A stretch of 64,000 bases of DNA from Novosphingobium sp. SG919 (GCF_012932495.1 NZ_JABCNG010000001.1:1922001-1986000), one strand, 5' to 3'; counted from the stretch's first letter, positions 9,004-18,082 are shown. Notes: generated by a model not told the origin, from the sequence alone. Made by a program: numbers and translations.

Positions 9004-10218
9004 TCAGCGGGGCGTGGTGCGCCCCGCCTCTGCCGCCTGCCACACGCGCAGGAAGTTTCCGCTCCACAGCTTGGCAATCGCGGCGGGCTTGTACCCACGC
9101 CGTACCAGTTCAGCCGTGACGGCCTGGGCCTGGCTTTCATCCTCCCAGCCGACGATGCCGCCGCCGTGGTTGAAATCGCTAGACAAGGCGACATGGTCGA
9201 TGCCGATGCGCCGCACCGCGTGATCGACTGCATCGACCAGATCCTTGACACTGGCACGCGGCTCTTCGGCGCGCAGCGCGTGATAGCGCCGGTCGTATTC
9301 GGCGGCCTTTTCGGGCGGCAGCGTGGCCTTACCATCGGCAATGCCGAATTCCTGCTGCAAGGCCACGATGCGCTGGGCAAAGGCCGGATCGCGCGGCCGC
9401 AGATAGGCGCTGAAGGCATTGATCGCGATGACCCCGCCCTTGCCCTTGAGCGCATCGAGTTGCGCATCGGTAAGATTGCGGGTGTTGTCCACCAGGCTGC
9501 GCAAGTCGGAATGGGTGGCGACCACCGGCGCAGTGCTGAGCGCCAGCACGTCGGCAAAGGCTGCGTCGCTCAGTTGCGAGACATCGACGAGCACGCCAAG
9601 CTGGTTGAGCCGCGCCAGCACCCGCTTGCCCGCAGGCGACAGCCCACCCCAGCGTGATACCCCTTCCCCACGCACCAGTGCGGGGCGCGAGCTGTCGGCC
9701 AGGGCATTGTGCCCGGCGTGAACGAAGCCGAACACGCGCACGCCGCGCCGCCCCCAGGGATCGACATCGTCCGCATCGCGCACAAAGGCGCCGCCGTTGA
9801 CCACGCTTTCGATCACCGCAAGGCGGCCGCTTATGGCAATGCGGCGGAAATCTGTCGGGGTGAGCGCCCGCGCGGCGCGATCGGGATAGGAACTGGCCAA
9901 GGCATCGATGATCGTATGCTTGCGCAGCGCACCGGCTGTGGCAGCGGCCTGGGCCGCCGGACTATCGTCTCCTTGCGGCACGAAGACCGCGATCACCGCG
10001 CCTTTCAACCCGCCCTGCCGCGCCTGGGCCAGGCTGAACTGCCCCTGCCCCGACGCATCGGCGCGGCCCGGATCGAACGTTTCGGGCAGATCGAGGTGCG
10101 CGTCGATGGGCAAGGCACCGGCATGGACGCGGGCGACCGCAACCGGCGCCGCGTGGGCTGGCGCCAGCGTCGCCATGGCCAAAAGGCTACCAAGAGCGGC
10201 GCGAATGGGCTTGGGCAT
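9004..10218 (-). CDS. Membrane dipeptidase, peptidase family M19, exported
   Basis: Zinc-dependent dipeptidase of the amidohydrolase fold (renal dipeptidase family), 404 aa. Signal peptide about residues 1-24 (A-H-A-A). Probable metal ligands are H41-x-D43 (D-A-H-L-D), the bridging Glu137 (V-I-E-S), a His in HAGH at 167-170 and His236 (A-T-H-S-D). Asp348 in S-S-D-F-N-H is the conserved C-terminal Asp. The family cleaves dipeptides, including D-amino-acid ones, and some members hydrolyse beta-lactams. The gene stands alone, convergent with the monooxygenase remnant and downstream of the PRC-barrel gene by 132 bp. Cell-wall peptide recycling or peptide scavenging is plausible. Confidence 0.92.
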   Translation of the reverse strand: MPKPIRAALGSLLAMATLAPAHAAPVAVARVHAGALPIDAHLDLPETFDPGRADASGQGQFSLAQARQGGLKGAVIAVFVPQGDDSPAAQAAATAGALRKHTIIDALASSYPDRAARALTPTDFRRIAISGRLAVIESVVNGGAFVRDADDVDPWGRRGVRVFGFVHAGHNALADSSRPALVRGEGVSRWGGLSPAGKRVLARLNQLGVLVDVSQLSDAAFADVLALSTAPVVATHSDLRSLVDNTRNLTDAQLDALKGKGGVIAINAFSAYLRPRDPAFAQRIVALQQEFGIADGKATLPPEKAAEYDRRYHALRAEEPRASVKDLVDAVDHAVRRIGIDHVALSSDFNHGGGIVGWEDESQAQAVTAELVRRGYKPAAIAKLWSGNFLRVWQAAEAGRTTPR

Positions 10219-10350
10219 GATCGAGTTCCCCTGTCTGTCTTACGCCTTGCCTGCCCCCAACCGCCCGCCTTGGCCAACGAGCATTGCTGATAGACTTATT
10301 GCCCCTTGCGCAGCGACGCCGCCTGCCACGGCGGTCCAGGCGCCGACCGC

Positions 10351-10743
10351 TTAGAACGCCACGATATCGGCCGGCGGCGCGCGATAATAGTCGGTCACGC
10401 GTCGGCCATAGGCGTCGTCGAACAGCGGGGCGGAATCGGGGCGAAAGCTGGGTGCCCCCTCGAGCAGCCGCTTGTCGATCGCAGTCACATAGCCGCTTTG
10501 GCCGTCGTCGTACTGGAAGGCAGACCACGGAACGGGGTGATAGCTTTGGCCAAGGCCAAGGAAGCCACCGGTGGAAAGGATGATATAGGCGATCTGCCCG
10601 CTGCGTTCGTCCAGGACCAGCTTGGCGATGGTGCCCAGCTTGTCGCCGTCGCGGCCGTGCACGGCCTTGCCGCGCAAGTCATCGGCAGAAATCAGGGCAA
10701 TCGCGCCGGCAGGTGCGGCAAGAGGTTGTGCATCCAAAGCCAT
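10351..10743 (-). CDS. PRC-barrel domain protein
   Basis: 130-aa soluble protein with one PRC-barrel (about residues 18-95: LRGKAVHGRDGDKLGTIAKL, then IAYIILS, then Y-H-P-V-P-W). PRC barrels bind partner proteins or RNA; stand-alone copies are common in alphaproteobacterial stress loci. The last gene of a minus-strand series DUF4142 - DUF2383 - PRC-barrel with gaps of 55-76 and 69 bp, so probably co-transcribed. No signal peptide or membrane segment. A role in the general stress response is inferred from the neighbours. Confidence 0.85.
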   Translation of the reverse strand: MALDAQPLAAPAGAIALISADDLRGKAVHGRDGDKLGTIAKLVLDERSGQIAYIILSTGGFLGLGQSYHPVPWSAFQYDDGQSGYVTAIDKRLLEGAPSFRPDSAPLFDDAYGRRVTDYYRAPPADIVAF

Positions 10744-10812
10744 GGCCTTGATCCTTTCGATGAAAGCGGGCGGCTGGCACCCTAAATCCGCCAGCCGCCG
10801 CGCCTGGCCCGT

Positions 10813-11259
10813 TCATTCGCGTCCGTGCTTGAGCGCGCTGGCCTGGTCATGCCCGGCCTGAACGGAGAGGAACGCTTCGCGAACGGCGTCGCGCGTGCCC
10901 GATTGCAATTCGGTATCGTCCAGCGCGTATTCGAACTTGGCCTTGATATGATCCTCGCCACGCTCGACTTCCTCGATGATCGCCTGGTCGTTGCGACCGA
11001 GCAGCGCCTGCTTGAGATCCATGAAGCCGCGATGGGCTGCCCCCAGCAAGGTGGCGCCAACTTCCGGATCGCCACCCAGCACGCGGACCTGCGCTTGAAG
11101 CGCCTGGGCCACCTGGGTGCGTTCTTGCGCAAACTTGGCGAAAATCGCCGCATAGCGCGTGCTATCGGCATGTTCGGCGGCATCGTCGAAGCCCTTGAGG
11201 CTGTCGAAAGTCGTCGCGATCAGCCCGTTGAGGACCGAAATATCGTGTTGGTTATCCAT
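10813..11259 (-). CDS. PA2169-family four-helix-bundle protein (DUF2383)
   Basis: 148-aa all-helical protein resembling ferritin-like four-helix bundles of the DUF2383/PA2169 family (ISVLNGLIATTFDSLKGF; then HRGFMDLKQALLGRND; then GEDHIKAKFEYAL). The biochemical function is unknown to me; homologues are often stress-induced. I prefer the ATG at 11259, which has a GAGAAG ribosome-binding site; the ATG at 11280 adds seven residues. A GC-rich hairpin (arms 11296-11303 and 11316-11323) lies between this gene and the DUF4142 gene and might attenuate readthrough. Confidence 0.85.
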   Translation of the reverse strand: MDNQHDISVLNGLIATTFDSLKGFDDAAEHADSTRYAAIFAKFAQERTQVAQALQAQVRVLGGDPEVGATLLGAAHRGFMDLKQALLGRNDQAIIEEVERGEDHIKAKFEYALDDTELQSGTRDAVREAFLSVQAGHDQASALKHGRE

Positions 11260-11335
11260 GTCAGTCTTCTCGCTTGGCATGAGGGCAGATGGTGCGCCCG
11301 GCCCTCTGGGGATCAGGCCGGGCGGCCAAGGCCGG

Positions 11336-11944
11336 TCAGTGTGCGGCGAGCGCCGATGGCAGCAGTGCGTCGCCCTGTGTCAGTTGCTGCTCGATGATCG
11401 GCACGCCGTTGCCGGCTACCTGCTTGAGCGACTGGTCTGCGCCGTCGGCAGCATAACCCTTGTAGACAGCCCAGTTGCCCTGCTGGACCTTGGCCGACTG
11501 CGTCAGGTACATATTGTCGAAGCCGCTGCGCGGGGTCTTGCGCAGCATCCTGAGCATTGCGGCGCGATTGGCTGACAAGCGGGTGGTCGGCTTGGCGATC
11601 TTGCGCTGATCGTTGTTGAGCGAAGCGAGCAGCGTGTCTTGCGACGTGCCCGCCTCGGCAATGATGCGCCGGGCATAGGCCTGGACATCGCTGCGTTGCG
11701 AACGGGTCAGGCTGAGGCGGCTGGCCGCGATCTGGAACAGGTTTGCGTCAGAAGCTGCGGCGGAAAATGCCGGCCCATCCAGGCCCCGGACCGGCGAAAC
11801 ACCCACCTGCGTGCTGGAATAGCTGCCAGTGGTGGCAGGCGTGGTGATCGAGGGGGAAATCTGGGCCGCAATCTGGGAGTGGGCGAGCACGGGAACGCCG
11901 AGCATGGCCGTCGAAAGTACGACGGAGACGATTGCACGTTTCAT
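11336..11944 (-). CDS. Exported DUF4142 protein
   Basis: 202-aa periplasmic protein with a signal peptide (residues 1-24, ending A-H-S-Q) followed by a helical DUF4142 domain: DANLFQIAASRLSLTRSQ, then VQAYARRIIAEAG, ending in a conserved QQGNWAVYKGYA-like stretch. Members are ferritin-like helical bundles of unknown role, frequent in stress loci. The ATG at 11944 has GAGGAA at proper spacing; longer upstream starts lack a signal peptide at the N-terminus. First gene of the stress block on the minus strand, divergent from the YmgE gene across 312 bp. Confidence 0.85.
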   Translation of the reverse strand: MKRAIVSVVLSTAMLGVPVLAHSQIAAQISPSITTPATTGSYSSTQVGVSPVRGLDGPAFSAAASDANLFQIAASRLSLTRSQRSDVQAYARRIIAEAGTSQDTLLASLNNDQRKIAKPTTRLSANRAAMLRMLRKTPRSGFDNMYLTQSAKVQQGNWAVYKGYAADGADQSLKQVAGNGVPIIEQQLTQGDALLPSALAAH

Positions 11945-12256
11945 GGTGTTGTTCCTCGCAAACCCGCACCGGCCGGGCATGCCGGCGAACGTCTGCACAT
12001 TGGCTGCAAACGCCCTGACCAGGTTGGGCAAGTGTCGCTTGGAGCAACCAGACAACGATCCCATGATCTTATCGTTGCATCAGCACGGATTTATATTTTC
12101 TGTGCAGTAAATACTCTCCGAAATATCGCCGCGTTTTATTTATTTCTGCAAGGCGATTTAAAACAGGAACATCGCAACCTGCCTGGGGTTCATCTTGGCT
12201 ACCATCGTGATCAGGCAAAATGGCCCGATCGCCTGGAAAAGCGCAGGAGAACGATT
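11945..12256. other. 312-bp divergent intergenic region, AT-rich centre
   Basis: No gene is visible. The middle (about 12061-12165) is unusually AT-rich for this genome. The right part holds the EcfG-type promoter listed separately. I found no comparable EcfG box facing the DUF4142 gene. Confidence 0.6.
12166..12190 (+). promoter_or_regulatory. EcfG (general stress response) sigma promoter
   Basis: GGAAC at 12166-12170 and GTT at 12188-12190 are separated by 17 bases, matching the alphaproteobacterial EcfG consensus (GGAAC-N16/17-cGTT). It lies 67 bp upstream of the YmgE-type gene, a common member of the general stress regulon. The match is direct; use of the promoter is inferred. Confidence 0.65.
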
Positions 12257-12514
12257 ATGGGAATTATCATGTGGCTCGTCGTCGGCGGCGTCATCGGCTG
12301 GCTGGCAAGCGTGATCATGCGCACTGATGGGCAGCAGGGCATCGTCCTCAACATCGTGGTGGGCATCGTCGGCTCATTCCTTGGCGGCCTGATCCTGGCT
12401 CGCGGCGACATCAACGATGCGCCGCTTACCGTGACCACGTTCCTGGTGTCGCTGGCCGGCGCGGTGGTGCTGCTTGCCATCGTCAACCTTTTCCGCCGCG
12501 GTTCGATACGATGA
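12257..12514 (+). CDS. GlsB/YeaQ/YmgE-family small membrane protein
   Basis: 85-aa protein with three hydrophobic segments and the family pattern M-W-L-V-V-G-G-V-I-G-W-L-A-S near the N-terminus and G-S-F-L-G-G in the middle. The family (once called transglycosylase-associated) consists of small inner-membrane stress proteins of unknown mechanism. The ATG at 12257 has AGGAGA six bases upstream. It is preceded by an EcfG-type promoter and followed by a hairpin terminator. Confidence 0.93.
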   Translation: MGIIMWLVVGGVIGWLASVIMRTDGQQGIVLNIVVGIVGSFLGGLILARGDINDAPLTVTTFLVSLAGAVVLLAIVNLFRRGSIR

Positions 12515-12536
12515 TCGGATCGACCGTGTGAACGGG

Positions 12537-12578
12537 CCGATCCTGTGGCGGCGCCAAACCGGCGCCGCAACGGATCGG
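12537..12578. terminator. Convergent hairpin terminator
   Basis: Long imperfect inverted repeat with outer arms CCGATCC/GGATCGG and inner GGCGCC arms, located between the converging YmgE gene and siderophore receptor gene. No clear T-tract, so it may be a bidirectional hairpin of moderate strength. Confidence 0.5.
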
Positions 12579-12594
12579 CCGCCACGCGGCGGGA

Positions 12595-14700
12595 TCAGAA
12601 GTCCATGCTCGCCGAAAAGCGAACCTGCCGGGCAAGGCCCACGTAGAAGACCGAGCCACCGGTTGCCCAATAGCGGGTATTGGTGATGTTATCGCCGTTG
12701 ACCCGCAGTGTCAGCGCCCGGCCCTGGGGCAAGCGCAGCTTGTAATCGGCGCCCAGGCTGTAGGTGGTATAGGCCGGCATCACATACAGGTTCTGGGCAT
12801 CGGCATAGCGCTTTCCGGTGTAAAACAGACCTGCACTCACGCCCAGCGCCGGCAAGGCAGCCGGGCGATATTCGACAAAGGCCGAGCCAGACCAGCGCGG
12901 TGTGTTGTCCACCCATTTGCCATCCTGCGCTGCACTGCCGGTTTCACGCTGGACCGCGCGCAGATATTGCCCCGCCAGCGATACCGAGACGGTGCGCGTC
13001 AACCGGCCCTGCACCGATGCTTCCACCCCCTGGTGCACTGCGCGCCCATTGGTGACGTAGGTGCCCGGCGATCCGCCGGAAAGGTCCGTGTAGGACAGCC
13101 CGCGATCGATGTGGAACCAGGCCAGGCTGGCAAGGGCGCCAAGCACCTCGACGCGCGCGCCCGCTTCATACTGGCGGCTGATCACCGGCGGCATGATTTC
13201 GCCCTGGTTCGTCGTGCCATCGGGTGCGGTGCCGGCGCTTTCCAGCCCTTCGATATAGGTGAAATAGAGGCTCGACCGCGGCGTCGGCTTGAACACCACG
13301 CCACCGGTCGGGGTCCACGCCGTCATCCGATAGCGGCCGCTGCCGTCCAGATTTTCAGTGTCATAGAGCACGCGCCGCACGCCGCCGATCAGCAGCAACC
13401 GCTCGCCCACGTGCGCGGTATCGAGCACATAGAAACCGGTGTCGATGTTGACGCTCCCGGCCGCAAGCCGCGTGGTCGTGAACGTCAGCGTGTCGAAGCT
13501 ATATGACGGCGCGACATAGAAATTTTGCGCCGCGCTGGTATAGCTTTGCTGGTGCTGGTCATCCTGCACCTGACGATTGCGCGCCGCCCCCAGCAGCAAT
13601 TCATGACGGATGCCCAGCGTTTCAACCGAACCGGCCACTTCGCCGCGCAAATACTCGTTGCGATAGCTTTGGTCCGGGGTGTAGTTGCCCGCGATCCGCC
13701 CAGCCCCGCTGGCCACCGTTGCCGCACTGGTAAAGCTGAAATCCGCACGTGCGCGCTGCCGGCGCGAGGTGGCAAGGCCGCTTTCAACTCGCACCGACCA
13801 ATCCCCGGCAATCGCATAGTCCGCGCGCCCCAGCACATTGGTGGACCAGGTGCGATACGGCGCGTTCACCGGCGCATACCGGGCATGAGGATCGGGAACA
13901 GTCTTGAGCAGTTGGAACGCGGCCAGCGAAATGCCGCCCGGCTCGTCGGTTGCGCGACGATAGTGTTCCACATCGAGCTTGAGCGCGAGCCGGTCGCTCA
14001 CTTGCCAATCGAATGCCCCGCTGGCGAGATAGCGATAGCCGTTGACGCCATTGATCGGGGTTTCGATGTGGCTGCCGTACGCGTTGAGCCGCACGCCGAA
14101 TTGTCCCTCGGCACCGATCTTGCGGCCGAAATCGACGCCTGCGCCAACGCTGCCTTCGGCATCGCCGTTGATGGTCAGCGTGTTGACCGGCTGCGTTCCG
14201 GCGCGCTTGGTTACGACGTTGACGATGCCCGAAGGCGTGGAAATGCCATAATAGAGCGCCGAAACGCCCTTGAGCAGTTCAACCCGCTGCTTGTTCTCGA
14301 TCGGCACCGGGCTGAGGTTGATGACCTGCAACCCGCCGTTGAGGCGGTAATTGGTGCGCGCATTCATCAGCACACCGCGCGAAACGAAATTGTTGCTGGT
14401 GGTGGGGCTGGTCGCCTGCTGCGTGACGCCGGGGGTGTTACGCAGCGCCTCTTCCAGCCCGATCGCACCCTGCGCATCGAGCAGCGCGCGCGGGATGACG
14501 GCCACTGTCGCCGGCGTGTCGAGCACGGACTGGTTGCGAAACGCGCCAACCTGCACGACTTCGGTCTTGAATGAGGGGCGTTGCCCGGTGACGACGATGT
14601 CTTCGTCCAGTTGGCGTTCGCCGCGCTGGTCGCCAGGGGCAGCCTCGGCGCCGCCGGCGGCCATGGTGGCAGCCGATGCCGCGATCAACCAGATGCTCAT
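12595..14700 (-). CDS. TonB-dependent siderophore receptor
   Basis: 701-aa outer-membrane receptor importing a ferric siderophore with TonB energy. Signal peptide about residues 1-20, then a TonB-box-like D-I-V-V-T-G-Q-R. The plug has the siderophore-receptor pattern (LDTPATVAVIP, RNTPGV, RVELLKGVSALYYG, G-I-V-N-V-V-T-K). A 22-strand-type barrel follows and the chain ends in aromatic V-R-F-S-A-S-M-D-F, as barrels do. The ATG at 14700 is preceded by GGGGA. A Fur-box-like sequence lies 41 bp upstream, shared with the divergent reductase gene, so iron repression is likely. The siderophore cannot be named. Confidence 0.92.
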   Translation of the reverse strand: MSIWLIAASAATMAAGGAEAAPGDQRGERQLDEDIVVTGQRPSFKTEVVQVGAFRNQSVLDTPATVAVIPRALLDAQGAIGLEEALRNTPGVTQQATSPTTSNNFVSRGVLMNARTNYRLNGGLQVINLSPVPIENKQRVELLKGVSALYYGISTPSGIVNVVTKRAGTQPVNTLTINGDAEGSVGAGVDFGRKIGAEGQFGVRLNAYGSHIETPINGVNGYRYLASGAFDWQVSDRLALKLDVEHYRRATDEPGGISLAAFQLLKTVPDPHARYAPVNAPYRTWSTNVLGRADYAIAGDWSVRVESGLATSRRQRARADFSFTSAATVASGAGRIAGNYTPDQSYRNEYLRGEVAGSVETLGIRHELLLGAARNRQVQDDQHQQSYTSAAQNFYVAPSYSFDTLTFTTTRLAAGSVNIDTGFYVLDTAHVGERLLLIGGVRRVLYDTENLDGSGRYRMTAWTPTGGVVFKPTPRSSLYFTYIEGLESAGTAPDGTTNQGEIMPPVISRQYEAGARVEVLGALASLAWFHIDRGLSYTDLSGGSPGTYVTNGRAVHQGVEASVQGRLTRTVSVSLAGQYLRAVQRETGSAAQDGKWVDNTPRWSGSAFVEYRPAALPALGVSAGLFYTGKRYADAQNLYVMPAYTTYSLGADYKLRLPQGRALTLRVNGDNITNTRYWATGGSVFYVGLARQVRFSASMDF

Positions 14701-14740
14701 GTATGTCCCCGATGCTGTGACGTGTCGCCGGCCCGATACT

Positions 14741-14759
14741 AATAATGATAATCGGTTGC
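14741..14759. promoter_or_regulatory. Fur box between receptor and reductase genes
   Basis: The 19 bases match the classical GATAATGATAATCATTATC consensus at 14 positions, including the whole TAATGATAATC core. The site sits in the divergent intergenic region and could control both genes. Confidence 0.7.
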
Positions 14760-14832
14760 AATTGCATTTTTGCCGAGCCTTGCTAGAGCGACCCCATCGG
14801 CGCGCATCGGGCGTGCCCTGACCGGGGTTGTC

Positions 14833-17208
14833 GTGACCAAGCGCATCGTGTTTCAAATCCACTGGCTGCTGGGGATTACGGCCGGGTTGGTCCTGGCGCT
14901 GATGGGCGTGACCGGCGCGATGATGAGTTTCGAGGACGAGATTCGCGAAGCGGTCGATCCGGCTTTGTTTGCTCCGGGCGTTCCTGCCGCCCCCGATCTT
15001 TCGCCTGACCAGCTCATCGCACGGATCGAAGCGGCCAAGCCCGGCTACCGCGTGACCCGGTTGGACTGGCAAATGCCGCGCACCCGGTCGCACAGCGTCC
15101 GCCTCAATGCCGCGAGCGGCCAGGGCCGCCTGGAAGGCCAGGTCGATCGCGCCACCGGGCGCTGGCTGGGGCCGGGGCGTGCGGATGCCGTGTTCGAAAC
15201 GATCGATCATCTGCATCGCTGGCTGGCCCTGCCCGGCGGTGGCAAAGGGCCGGGCCGGCAGATCACCGGATTCAGCGCGCTTGCCCTGATCTTCTTCGCG
15301 CTGTCGGGCCTCTATCTGCGCTGGCCGCGGCAGGCGTCAGACTGGCGGGCCTGGCTGGTGCTCGACCGCCGCAAGACCGGCCGCAATCTGTGGCGTGCGC
15401 TGCATGCCGTGATCGGCACGTGGATGCTCGCGTTCTATCTGCTCAGCGCGCTCACCGGCCTGTGGTGGAGCTATGACTGGTATCGCCAGGGCGTGACGCA
15501 GGTGATGACCGGCAAAGCAGGGGCCGACGACGAGCCGGCCGGCAAGCGGGCGCCAGGATTGGCACCGCGTCCGCCGGTGGACCTGGCCTGGGCACAGTTC
15601 CGCGCCACAACCGGAGATCACTATGCTTGGGTGCGCATTGCCCGCCCACCGGCCGATCGCCCGATGAAGACGATCCGCTTCGAAGCGCGCCGCGCCGATG
15701 CCCGGCATCTGCGCCAGACGGATATCTTTACCTACGATCCGGCCGCGAGCACGCTGGTGAAGCGCGATCTCTATGCCCGGCGCCCGCTTGGCACGGTCAT
15801 CACGCAAAGCATGTTCGAATTGCACCGGGGCGCGTTCTTCGGCCTGCCCGGGCGGATCGTGATGCTGGTCACCAGCCTGGCCATGCCGCTGTTCGCGGTT
15901 ACCGGACTGCTGCTTTACCTTTCGCGGCGCCGGCAGAGCCGCGCGGCCAAGGCGCTCGCCCGTGTCGCGCCCGAGGCCAATGGTGGTCCGGATGCGATCC
16001 TCATCGCCTATGCCAGCCAGACCGGCTTTGCCGCCGCGCAGGCCCATGCCGCCGCCCATGCGCTGGCGCAGGGCGGCGTGGGCGCCAAGGTGGTATCCAT
16101 GGGCCGGCTCACCGCAGCGGACCTGGCGCAGGCAAGCCGCGCACTGCTGGTGGTAAGCACATATGGCGATGGCGAAGCGCCCGATGCGGCGCGCGGCTTT
16201 GCCCGGCAGGTCATGCGGGGGCCACGGCCCGACCTTGGCGATCTGCGCTATGGCGTGCTGGCGATCGGAGACAGCGAATACGGCGCGTTTTGCGCGTTCG
16301 GCCGCGAGGTGGATGCCTGGCTGTCTGGGTGCGCGGCACGGCCGCTGTTTCCCCTGGTTGCACTCGACCGCCGCGCTGGCGATGGCGCGCAAGGCTGGCA
16401 GGAAGCGCTCAAATCCCTCGGCGCGGCGGACATCGCGAGCGGCGAAGCGTCCGCCTTTGCCCAGTGGCGACTGGTCGATCGCACGGTGCTCAATCCGGCG
16501 AGCACGGCGGCCCCGGTCTTTCATCTGCGCTTCCAGCCGCCGCGCGGTCATTCCGCCGATTGGCAGGCCGGAGATATCGTGGAAGTGCAGGCAGCCGCAC
16601 CCGGTGCACCGGTCCGCAGCTATTCTGCCGCGTCGATCGGCGCGGACGGCACGCTCGATGTGGTCGTGCGCCAAGTGGTCAAGCCCGATGGAACGCTGGG
16701 CGTGGGATCCGGGTGGCTGACGGCAACGCTGCCGCTGGGCTCGACCACCTCGGCTCGCTTGCGCCGCAATCCGTCATTTCATGCCGCCAGCGACGGGCAG
16801 CCACTGATCCTGATCGGCAACGGCACCGGCATCGCCGGCTTGCGCGCCCATCTACGCGCCCAGTCCCTGGCGGGCAGCAAGGGGCACTGGCTGCTTTATG
16901 GCGAACGCACGCAAGCGCACGAGGCGTTTTTTGCCGAGGAGCTGGCGGGATGGCTGGGCGATGGCACCCTCGCCCGGCTGGATCGCGTGTTTTCGCGCGA
17001 TCCCGATTGCGGCCGCTATGTCCAGCATCGCGTCAGCGAAGCGGCCGATACGATCAGCGCCTTTGTCGCAGCGGGAGCCACTATCCTGGTCTGCGGCAGC
17101 CTGGAGGGCATGGCCAGCGGGGTGGACGCGGCGCTCCAGGCGATCCTGGGGGAAGAGCAGTTGCAGGCGCTGGCAGAAGCCGGGCGTTACAAACGCGACG
17201 TCTATTGA
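14833..17208 (+). CDS. PepSY-membrane / flavodoxin / ferredoxin-reductase fusion, probable ferric-siderophore reductase
   Basis: 791-aa fusion. Residues 1-370 are a PepSY-TM domain with four main hydrophobic segments (about 10-30, 143-162, 190-212, 340-362). About 388-530 is a flavodoxin domain (LIAYASQTGF for FMN phosphate, then STYGDGEAPD). About 550-791 is a CysJ-like FAD/NADPH reductase (RSYSAAS for FAD, GNGTGIAGLRA for NADPH, C-terminal R-D-V-Y). The layout predicts electron flow from cytosolic NADPH across the inner membrane to a periplasmic ferric siderophore. It is often annotated as sulfite reductase flavoprotein, but no sulfite-reductase haem subunit is nearby. The GTG at 14833 begins the natural N-terminus (TKRIVFQIHWLLG). 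Divergent from the siderophore receptor across the Fur box. Confidence 0.88.
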   Translation: MTKRIVFQIHWLLGITAGLVLALMGVTGAMMSFEDEIREAVDPALFAPGVPAAPDLSPDQLIARIEAAKPGYRVTRLDWQMPRTRSHSVRLNAASGQGRLEGQVDRATGRWLGPGRADAVFETIDHLHRWLALPGGGKGPGRQITGFSALALIFFALSGLYLRWPRQASDWRAWLVLDRRKTGRNLWRALHAVIGTWMLAFYLLSALTGLWWSYDWYRQGVTQVMTGKAGADDEPAGKRAPGLAPRPPVDLAWAQFRATTGDHYAWVRIARPPADRPMKTIRFEARRADARHLRQTDIFTYDPAASTLVKRDLYARRPLGTVITQSMFELHRGAFFGLPGRIVMLVTSLAMPLFAVTGLLLYLSRRRQSRAAKALARVAPEANGGPDAILIAYASQTGFAAAQAHAAAHALAQGGVGAKVVSMGRLTAADLAQASRALLVVSTYGDGEAPDAARGFARQVMRGPRPDLGDLRYGVLAIGDSEYGAFCAFGREVDAWLSGCAARPLFPLVALDRRAGDGAQGWQEALKSLGAADIASGEASAFAQWRLVDRTVLNPASTAAPVFHLRFQPPRGHSADWQAGDIVEVQAAAPGAPVRSYSAASIGADGTLDVVVRQVVKPDGTLGVGSGWLTATLPLGSTTSARLRRNPSFHAASDGQPLILIGNGTGIAGLRAHLRAQSLAGSKGHWLLYGERTQAHEAFFAEELAGWLGDGTLARLDRVFSRDPDCGRYVQHRVSEAADTISAFVAAGATILVCGSLEGMASGVDAALQAILGEEQLQALAEAGRYKRDVY

Positions 17209-17263
17209 CCTGGCGCCCAGGCGACACGCGTTTGCCAGCCGCCGCCAGGGCCTAGCGCCCGCA

Positions 17264-18031
17264 TCACGATGCCAGAACGATTTCCACATTGTGGCGCTGG
17301 ACCAAGCCGGCGCGCTGTTCGGGCGGCATGCTGTCGGTGACGAAAAGGTCGATGTTGGAAAGCGAACCGATCCGTGCCGGGGCAAGCCGCTCGAACTTGG
17401 TCGCGTCGGCCACCAGCATGACTTTGCGGGCCTGGGCAATGATCGTCTGGCTAACCGTGACTTCGTTGATGTCGAAATCCAGCAGATCGCCATCGGCGTC
17501 GAGCGCACTGGTCCCGATGACCGCGTAATCGACCTTGAAACCCTTGATGAAATCGACCGTCAGGCTGCCGATTACGGCCCGGTCGTTGGCGCGCAGCCGC
17601 CCACCTGCCACGATCACCTCGATGCGGCTGTTCTGGGCCAGGATATCGGCGACGTTTAGGTTGTTGGTCACCACCAGCAGATGCTCGTGATCCAGCAGGT
17701 TGCGTGCCACGGCTTCGGTGGTGGTGCCGATGTTCAGAAACAGCGAGGCATTGTTGGGCAGGAGTTCGGCGGCCTTGCGTCCGATCGCATCCTTGGCATG
17801 GGCGGCAATGGCGCGGCGGGTGGAATAGCCGATGTTGTCGAGCCGGGATTCCAGCATGGCGCCGCCCCGCACCCGCGTGAGCAGATGGCGGCTGGCGAGC
17901 AGATCGAGGTCCTTGCGGATGGTCTGCTGGGTGACGCCCAGCACGCCAGCCAATTCCTCAACCCCGGCAAACCGCGCACCCTGCAGGTATTCGATAAGGC
18001 TCCTGTGCCTGATCGCAGCAAGATCGGCCAA
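17264..18031 (-). CDS. glpR: DeoR-family regulator, probable glycerol-3-phosphate repressor
   Basis: Cytosolic repressor of about 255 aa. An N-terminal DeoR helix-turn-helix (R-H-R-S-L-I-E-Y-L, then GVTQQTIRKDLDLL) is followed by the DeoR sugar-phosphate sensor fold (NIGTTTEAVARNL, VVTNNLNVAD). I prefer the TTG at 18031 because GGAG lies 8 nt upstream; a GTG at 18061 would add ten residues. It follows glpD (52 bp between the glpD stop and this TTG) in one operon. That position and the divergent glpFK pair support the GlpR assignment. It probably binds the TTTCG/CGAAA sites upstream of glpD and glpF and releases them on glycerol-3-phosphate. Confidence 0.85.
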   Translation of the reverse strand: MADLAAIRHRSLIEYLQGARFAGVEELAGVLGVTQQTIRKDLDLLASRHLLTRVRGGAMLESRLDNIGYSTRRAIAAHAKDAIGRKAAELLPNNASLFLNIGTTTEAVARNLLDHEHLLVVTNNLNVADILAQNSRIEVIVAGGRLRANDRAVIGSLTVDFIKGFKVDYAVIGTSALDADGDLLDFDINEVTVSQTIIAQARKVMLVADATKFERLAPARIGSLSNIDLFVTDSMPPEQRAGLVQRHNVEIVLAS

Positions 18032-18082
18032 AATCGCAACTCCAAGCCTTGGCCGCACCACGCGGCCGGATCGAACGTGGCC

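Noticed and set aside
11296..11323. GC hairpin as a full terminator between DUF4142 and DUF2383
   Set aside because: No T-tract in either direction; noted only as a possible attenuator.
14833..17208. Assimilatory sulfite reductase flavoprotein
   Set aside because: N-terminal PepSY membrane domain, Fur box and siderophore receptor point to ferric reduction; no sulfite-reductase haem subunit.
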